NCBI GenBank assembly: GCA_034520365.1
Contig: JAXHNP010000006.1
Coordinates: 1,233,001-1,297,000 of the forward strand
DNA length: 64,000 bases
From: Desulfobacterales bacterium
GTDB lineage: Bacteria > Desulfobacterota > Desulfobacteria > Desulfobacterales > Desulfosalsimonadaceae
Reading direction: 5' to 3'
Shown here: one piece after another, positions 59,730 to 64,000 of the stretch
Layout: each line of letters starts with the position of its first letter
Numbering within the stretch: position 1 is the stretch's first letter
The notes under the pieces: generated by a model
What the model was told of the DNA's origin: nothing
What the model saw: the letters and a program-made list of their open reading frames with translations, nothing else
The model's database searches: none
Made by a program: the position numbers and the translations under genes

Positions 59730-62113
59730 ACGAAGCCGAAACCCGCGCCGAATTAATCGACCCTGCCCTGCGTGACGCGGGCTGGGGCGTGCTGGACGGC
59801 AGCCGGGTGCGGCGGGAGGTGATTGCGCCGGGCCGGCTCCAGGGCGCGGGAAAGCGGGCCCGGCCGGATATTGCCGATTATGTGCTGATGTATCAGGGGC
59901 AGAAACTGGCGGTGCTCGAGGCCAAGCGCCGGGATCTGCCGGACACCGAGGGGCTTTCACAGGCCAAGCGTTATGCCGAGCTTTTGCAGGCGCGGTTTGC
60001 CTTTGCCACCAACGGCGACGGCCTTTACCGGGTAGACATGCACACCGGCGCGGAAGGCTATCTGGATGCCTATCCCACGCCGGATGAGCTCTGGGCGGAA
60101 ACCTTTGCCGGGTCAAATCTCTGGCGGGAGCGGTTCGGTCAGGTGCCGTTCGAGGACCGGGGCGGCTTCTGGCAGGCGCGGTATTACCAGCACAATGCCA
60201 TCAACAAGGTCCTGGAAGCCATTGCCGCAGGCCAAGACCGCATCCTGCTGACCCTGGCTACGGGCACCGGCAAAACCGCCATCGCCTTTCAGATCGCGTG
60301 GAAACTGTTTCACGCCCGGTGGAGCCTGGCGGCAAGGAAATCCGGTGCGCCCGGCCGCCGGCCGCGGGTGCTGTTTCTGGCGGACCGCAATAACCTGGCC
60401 GACCAGGCATTCAACGATTTTTCGGCCTTTGCCGAGGATGCGCTGGTGCGCATTGACCCGGAGATCATCCGCAAAAAAGGCCGGGTGCCCAAAAACGGCA
60501 ATATCTTTTTTACCATTTTCCAGACCTTTATGACCGGCCGGGATGCGGACGGCCTTCCTTCGCCCAGTTTCGGGGATTATCCGGCGGATTTTTTCGACTT
60601 TATCGTGATTGACGAATGCCACCGGGGCGGGGCCAATGACGAGAGCAACTGGCGCGGCATCCTCGAATATTTCAGCCCGGCGGTCCAGCTTGGCCTGACC
60701 GCCACGCCCAAGCGGCAGCACAATGTGGACACCTATGCCTACTTTGGCGAGCCGGTGTATGTCTATTCCTTAAAAGACGGCATCAATGACGGCTTTTTAA
60801 CCCCGTTTAAGGTCAAGCAGATCGCCACCACCCTGGATGACTATGTCTATACCCCGGATGACCAGGTGATCGAAGGCGAAATCGAGTCGGGCCGGCGCTA
60901 TACCGAGGATGACTTTAACCGCGTGATCGAGATCCGCGAGCGCGAAGGCTACCGGGTGCGCCTTTTTATGGACCAGATCGATCCCCGGGAAAAGACCCTG
61001 GTGTTCTGCGCCACCCAGGCGCACGCCCTGGCGGTGCGCGATCTGATCAACCAGTTCAAGGCCAGCCGCGATCCCTGCTACTGCGTGCGGGTGACCGCCA
61101 ATGATGGCAAGGAGGGCGACCGGTTTCTTGCCATGTTCCGGGACAATGAAAAGACCATCCCCACCATTCTCACCACCTCGCAGAAGCTCTCCACCGGCGT
61201 GGATGCCCGGAATGTGCGAAACATCGTGCTCATGCGGCCGGTCAATACCATGATCGAGTTCAAGCAGATCATCGGCCGCGGTACCCGGCTGTTCGAGGGA
61301 AAAGACTATTTCACCATCTATGATTTTGTGAAAGCCTATGAGCACTTCAGCGATCCGGAGTGGGACGGCGAGCCGCTGCCGCCCGAGCCGTGCCCGCGCT
61401 GCGGAAACATCCCCTGCACCTGCACAAAGGAGCCCCGCGAGCCCTGCCAGGTATGCGGCCAGATTCCGTGCATCTGCGAAAAAGAGCCGCCCGAGCCCTG
61501 CCCGGTATGCGGCAAGCGCCCCTGCATCTGCGGGAAAAACCGAAAGGTAAAGGTGAAGCTGGCAGACGGCAAGGAGCGCACCATCCAGCATATATCCGCC
61601 ACCACCTTCTGGAGCCCGGACGGCAAGCCCATGTCCGCCGCCCAGTTTATCGAGCAGCTATTCGGCGATCTGCCAGAGCTGTTTAAAGACGAAGACGAGC
61701 TGCGCGCCCTGTGGAGCCGGCCGGATACCCGCAAGGCCCTGCTCGACGGGCTGGCGGAAAAAGGCTACGGCACGGAGCAGCTCCGTGAGATCGGAAAACT
61801 CATCGAGGCCGAAAACTCGGACCTCTATGATGTTTTGGCCTATATTGCATTTGCCCTGCCCCCGGTTACCCGGGCCGAGCGCGTGGAAACCCGCCGGGCG
61901 GAAATTTTCAAGGGCCGCGATTACCGGCAGCAGGAATTTTTGAACTTTGTCCTGGGCCACTATGTGGCGCGCGGGGTAGAAGAGCTCGATACCGCCAAGC
62001 TGCCGCAATTGATTGAACTCAAATACAATAGCGTCGGCGATGCGGTGGCCGAACTCGGGCCGCCGGATAACATCCGCGAGGTCTTTGTGGAGTTTCAGCA
62101 ATACTTGTATTGA
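59726..62113 (+). CDS. hsdR: Type I restriction subunit HsdR with a triple Cys-rich repeat
   Basis: A 795-residue DEAD-type translocase and nuclease. The N terminus has the EcoEI/HSDR nuclease domain with VLEAKRRD. The helicase motifs are ATGTGKT (about residue 178), DECH (296-299), GLTATPKR and the QIIGRGTRL motif VI. Then residues 554-607 carry three 18-residue repeats of EPCPxCGxxPCxCxKxP type, each with four Cys (CxxCx4CxC), twelve Cys in all, probably zinc-binding. The C-terminal EcoEI_R domain follows. The gene is intact although hsdM is broken. It begins overlapping hsdS. Confidence 0.93.
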   Translation: MNEAETRAELIDPALRDAGWGVLDGSRVRREVIAPGRLQGAGKRARPDIADYVLMYQGQKLAVLEAKRRDLPDTEGLSQAKRYAELLQARFAFATNGDGLYRVDMHTGAEGYLDAYPTPDELWAETFAGSNLWRERFGQVPFEDRGGFWQARYYQHNAINKVLEAIAAGQDRILLTLATGTGKTAIAFQIAWKLFHARWSLAARKSGAPGRRPRVLFLADRNNLADQAFNDFSAFAEDALVRIDPEIIRKKGRVPKNGNIFFTIFQTFMTGRDADGLPSPSFGDYPADFFDFIVIDECHRGGANDESNWRGILEYFSPAVQLGLTATPKRQHNVDTYAYFGEPVYVYSLKDGINDGFLTPFKVKQIATTLDDYVYTPDDQVIEGEIESGRRYTEDDFNRVIEIREREGYRVRLFMDQIDPREKTLVFCATQAHALAVRDLINQFKASRDPCYCVRVTANDGKEGDRFLAMFRDNEKTIPTILTTSQKLSTGVDARNVRNIVLMRPVNTMIEFKQIIGRGTRLFEGKDYFTIYDFVKAYEHFSDPEWDGEPLPPEPCPRCGNIPCTCTKEPREPCQVCGQIPCICEKEPPEPCPVCGKRPCICGKNRKVKVKLADGKERTIQHISATTFWSPDGKPMSAAQFIEQLFGDLPELFKDEDELRALWSRPDTRKALLDGLAEKGYGTEQLREIGKLIEAENSDLYDVLAYIAFALPPVTRAERVETRRAEIFKGRDYRQQEFLNFVLGHYVARGVEELDTAKLPQLIELKYNSVGDAVAELGPPDNIREVFVEFQQYLY

Positions 62114-62188
62114 AATTTCCGGTTATCCGATTTACTCCAGTGCGAAGGAATCAGCGAGTCAGAAAAATGATGGGAATGGTTGATCCAA

Positions 62189-62258
62189 ATCGGGATCGGG
62201 ATCGCTATCGAAATCGAAATGTTTCGATCCCGATCCCGATAGCGATTTCGATCCCGAT
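62189..62258. repeat. Hexanucleotide ATCGGG/ATCGAA array forming a long hairpin
   Basis: Tandem hexamers ATCGGG, ATCGCT and ATCGAA run into their reverse complement (CGATCC, CGATAG and CGATTT units), so the block folds into an almost perfect hairpin of about 30 pairs around TG. It lies 75 bases after the hsdR stop and might work as a terminator or recombination hotspot. The rest of 62114-62400 is empty. Confidence 0.8.
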
Positions 62259-62401
62259 ACAATTTCCACTGGAGTCAAACAGGTAACCAAATTGAAATTT
62301 TTAGCCTGGTCCGCCCCCCGGATCCAATCTACCGTGAAAAGAATTGACTGTTGAATCAAAATATTTGGATGATATCAATGCATCCGAGTGGTACCAAATG
62401 G

Positions 62402-62466
62402 CCCATAACATGCGGTTTCACAAAGGACCGCGCATCCCCCGCGGCCTGTGAACCGCAGCGTTCGCC
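62402..62466 (+). other. attC site 12
   Basis: CCATAAC and GTTCGCC cores with arms CGGTTTCACA and TGTGAACCG and an inner stem ACCGCG/CGCGG. Length 65 bases. With site 11 it brackets the whole hsdMSR locus. Confidence 0.88.
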
Positions 62467-62476
62467 TTCAAAAAAC

Positions 62477-62506
62477 TTGACATGTACATACAATTGTGCT
62501 TACATA
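62477..62506 (+). promoter_or_regulatory. Promoter of the BrnTA cassette
   Basis: TTGACA at 62477-62482 is followed after 18 bases by TACATA (62501-62506), 10 bases before the BrnT start; TATAAA at 62505 is a less well-spaced choice. A cassette carrying its own promoter is common for toxin-antitoxin genes in integrons. Confidence 0.6.
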
Positions 62507-62515
62507 TAAACTGCT

Positions 62516-62782
62516 ATGTTTGAATGGGATAAATCAAAAGCCAAGAAAAACTCATTAAAACACGGTATTAATTTTGCCGACACTTTCGCGGTTTTTGATG
62601 ATCCAAACGCTGTAACTCTTGATGATAATGGCTCAAATGAACAGCGTTATATCACCATAGGAATGGATGCTTTTGGCCGCATTTTAGTGGTGGTCTACAC
62701 ATGGCGTGGCGATAATATTCGCATTATTTCAGCACGTAAAGCCGTGCGTAGTGAGGTGGAGCAATATGAAAGCGAAATATGA
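62516..62782 (+). CDS. brnT: BrnT-family toxin
   Basis: An 88-residue RelE-like ribonuclease toxin: MFEWDKSKAKKNSLKHGINF, then the central beta strands RYITIGMDAFGRILVVVYTW and the terminal RIISARKAVRSEVEQYE. These three segments are the standard BrnT pattern. It would cleave RNA in the cell when not bound by BrnA. The start is 33 bases after TTGACA. It overlaps brnA by 17 bases. Confidence 0.93.
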   Translation: MFEWDKSKAKKNSLKHGINFADTFAVFDDPNAVTLDDNGSNEQRYITIGMDAFGRILVVVYTWRGDNIRIISARKAVRSEVEQYESEI

Positions 62783-63020
62783 TTTTAGCAAAGGCAAGCG
62801 TGGTGCCGTCCTCCCTCAAGAGGGGAATAAGGTTCGGATAACTATCAGACTTGACCGTGACATTGTCGATTGGTTCCGTTCCAAAGTTGAGGAACAAGGC
62901 GGGGGGAACTACCAGTCAATGCTTAATGACGCTCTTAGAAAGCACATCGAGCATGAAGGCCAACCCCTTGAAGAGGTTCTTCGCCGTGTTGTACGGGAGG
63001 AGATACGCTCATCCCAGTAA
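62766..63020 (+). CDS. brnA: BrnA-family antitoxin
   Basis: An 84-residue antitoxin with a ribbon-helix-helix domain: VRITIRLDRDIVDWFRSKV followed by GGGNYQSMLNDALRKHI. It neutralises BrnT and represses the operon as a dimer. The ATG at 62766 is inside the 3' end of brnT; the longer frame from 62706 is not used. Confidence 0.93.
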   Translation: MKAKYDFSKGKRGAVLPQEGNKVRITIRLDRDIVDWFRSKVEEQGGGNYQSMLNDALRKHIEHEGQPLEEVLRRVVREEIRSSQ

Positions 63021-63040
63021 AAACTAAGTATCGGGGCTGT

Positions 63041-63168
63041 GGCGAACCTTTGCGCACCAGACCGGAAGGGGCGGTCCATCATAGCGCTAATGTTGTCTGG
63101 TTCTTCACAAATTTATTTTTTTCACTTTTTCGGTGCACCCTTCCGGCTGGTAACGCAAGTCGTTGGGC
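63041..63168 (+). other. attC site 13 (BrnTA cassette)
   Basis: GGCGAAC and GTTGGGC cores. Arms CTTTGCG, CACCAGACCGGAAGGG and CCCTTCCGGCTGG, CGCAAG pair, as in site 8. Length 128 bases. Confidence 0.9.
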
Positions 63169-63181
63169 AACAGGATTATCG

Positions 63182-63628
63182 ATGAACGAAAAAAACCGCC
63201 GCATTCTACCTCCTCTGATTCTTTTAGTTATCGGGCTGGTGCCTTGGTACTATGCTGTGAATGCATGGACAGCCTCTAGAGATTTAGTGGCTGGCACAAA
63301 GGCGGTTCAGGGTGTCGTCGTTGATTATGAATCCGGCTATGAATCGGCACCGCGAAAGGCTCCAGCGCTGCTGTACTACCCAGTTGTGGAGTTTACGGAC
63401 CAGGCTGGTCATACGCAGCGCTTCACAAGCAAGGTTGGCGCAGGAGGAGAACTTTACGACGTTGGTGAAAGCATATCTGTTCGCTACGACCCACTTGATC
63501 GACGCCCACCAATCGTAGCCTCCTTCCTTCGGCTTTGGGCCAAGGCAACGCTGTTTGTTCTCGCTGGTCTGCCTTTTGTGCTGCTCGGAGGAGTTCGTTT
63601 CTTCATCGCGGTTTCGGCACGATCATGA
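63182..63628 (+). CDS. DUF3592 membrane protein
   Basis: A 148-residue membrane protein: helix 1 PPLILLVIGLVPWYYAVNAW, a beta-rich exported region (GVVVDYESGYES, YYPVVEFTDQAG, SVRYDPLDRRPPIVASF) and helix 2 TLFVLAGLPFVLLGGVRFF. The VxYxPxxPxxA-like segment is typical of DUF3592, a family without known function. The ATG at 63182 is 13 bases after the attC core. Confidence 0.85.
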   Translation: MNEKNRRILPPLILLVIGLVPWYYAVNAWTASRDLVAGTKAVQGVVVDYESGYESAPRKAPALLYYPVVEFTDQAGHTQRFTSKVGAGGELYDVGESISVRYDPLDRRPPIVASFLRLWAKATLFVLAGLPFVLLGGVRFFIAVSARS

Positions 63629-63656
63629 TAGTCGGCATATACCTTCGGGATTTACT

Positions 63657-63941
63657 GCCCAACCAGTCAGCCCAGGTGCCAGCCAGGGCCGGCGGCCTTT
63701 TGACAAATCACGGCTAATTTGTTCTAACCGCAAAACCCATAACCACGGTCCTGTTAACGGACAATTAGTCGGCACGGTGGCCGACTCTACGACGCATGTG
63801 GCCGTAGGGCAGGCCACCGTGCCTGCCTAAGAAAAGACAGAACAAATTTGCCCTGTTTGACCAATCGAGGGGAATTGAACATCAAATAATTCTAATCAAG
63901 TCAGGGAAAGCCTTGGCTGCTCCTGGCTTCCAGCATTATGC
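63657..63941 (+). other. attC site 14, split by the palindromic element
   Basis: The left half is GCCCAAC with AGCCAGGGCCGGCGG, and the right half is GCCTTGGCTGCTCCTGGC with a core ATTATGC (63935-63941) in place of GTTATGC. With the inserted element removed, the halves match site 7 in arms and loop (GAGGGGAATTGAACA). The G-to-A change in the core probably makes the site inactive. Confidence 0.75.
63705..63855. repeat. MITE-like palindromic element, copy 5, inserted in attC site 14
   Basis: It has the same terminal repeats as copy 1 (GGCTAATTTGTTCT and AGAACAAATTTGCC) and the central arms GTCGGCACGGTGGCCGAC and GGCAGGCCACCGTGCC. The flanks carry TTTGACAAATC on the left and TTTGACCAATC on the right, a near-perfect duplication of the target, in a position where the related site 7 has an uninterrupted loop. 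Confidence 0.8.
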
Positions 63942-63957
63942 ATACGGTGCAAATCGC

Positions 63958-63986
63958 TTGACATCTATAATGGACCCCATTATAAT
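63958..63986 (+). promoter_or_regulatory. Consensus promoter with overlapping palindromic operator at the right edge
   Basis: TTGACA (63958-63963), a 17-base spacer and TATAAT (63981-63986) match the sigma-70 consensus exactly. The spacer and -10 contain TATAATGG-ACC-CCATTATA, a perfect 8-bp inverted repeat (63966-63984), so a repressor bound there would block the promoter. It begins the next cassette, whose gene lies beyond the window; a self-regulated toxin-antitoxin pair would fit. Confidence 0.75.
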
Positions 63987-64000
63987 ATGACCCATGATAA

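Larger units (their letters stand above)
42687..63941 (+). mobile_element. Integron gene-cassette array without an integrase in the window
   Basis: Fourteen sites with attC structure, each an imperfect inverted repeat ending in a GTTRRRY-type core (GTTATAT, GTTAGGA, GTTCGGC, GTTAGCT, GTTGGGC, GTTGGCC, GTTATGG and so on) with its complement at the other end, alternate with short gene blocks. All genes recognised are on the plus strand. The first junction is probably GTTATAA at 42687-42693, upstream of the TIR gene. No tyrosine recombinase of IntI type is encoded in the 64 kb, so this is either a cluster of attC sites lacking an integrase or the distal part of an array whose integrase lies elsewhere. 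Base composition varies from cassette to cassette. Confidence 0.85.

Noticed and set aside
60797-61591. A 264-codon minus-strand frame
   Set aside because: Antisense to the HsdR helicase motifs; no independent start signal.
1-64000. tRNA or rRNA genes
   Set aside because: No cloverleaf-like sequence with a TTCRA loop or conserved rRNA segment was recognised by eye; a tRNA search was not possible.

Overview
The window looks like part of the chromosome of an anaerobic Desulfobacterota bacterium, probably of the Desulfobacterales. The evidence is a glycyl radical enzyme with its activase, a ferredoxin fused to an acyl-CoA synthetase, a 4-hydroxybutyryl-CoA dehydratase-like protein, an Mrp-type cation/proton antiporter locus, a minimal SufCB pair, and many dispersed intergenic repeats. 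No rRNA, tRNA or CRISPR array was recognised.

Region 1 (about 1-25 kb) is metabolic. After a two-GAF sensor, an outer-membrane-like protein, a ketopantoate-reductase-like enzyme, a NifX-like protein and lipB comes a tightly packed minus-strand operon. It encodes an SCP-x-like thiolase, a TetR regulator, a nitroreductase-like protein, a ferredoxin/acyl-CoA synthetase fusion, two acyl-CoA dehydrogenases and an alpha/beta hydrolase. It diverges from a glycyl radical enzyme activase and a 1004-residue glycyl radical enzyme that carries an SCP2-like lipid-binding domain at its N terminus. The 14 kb intergenic region between them holds a palindrome suited to TetR. A convergent operon adds an RND pump with adaptor, a 4-hydroxybutyryl-CoA dehydratase-like flavoprotein and a short-chain dehydrogenase. 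Together these suggest anaerobic activation and beta-oxidation-like breakdown of a hydrophobic compound; the substrate cannot be read from the sequence.

Region 2 (25-42 kb) holds an 11-gene Mrp/Mbh-like locus with three large antiporter-type subunits, two genes beyond it (cNMP-binding and cytidylate-kinase-like), a GH31 glycosidase, SufC/SufB, a likely toxin-antitoxin pair and small zinc-ribbon proteins. Several repeat families fill the gaps.

Region 3 (42.7-63.9 kb) is the most unusual. It is an array of gene cassettes all on the plus strand, separated by at least 14 imperfect inverted repeats ending in GTTRRRY-type cores, that is, integron attC sites. No integron integrase is present in the window. 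Between consecutive attC sites lie a TIR-domain protein; a 2158-residue STAND ATPase with an N-terminal PD-(D/E)xK-like nuclease domain (an Avs-like defence architecture) in a cassette of about 6.7 kb; small unknown proteins; a GlsB-like membrane protein; a decayed DUF4160/DUF2442 pair; a GIY-YIG protein; a GNAT acetyltransferase; an Acr3-like permease; a type I restriction-modification locus (hsdM frameshifted) in an interval of about 5.8 kb; BrnT/BrnA; and a DUF3592 protein. A MITE-like element has inserted into the loop of the last attC. The array therefore behaves like a defence island assembled by cassette recombination. The window ends in the promoter and operator of one more cassette.
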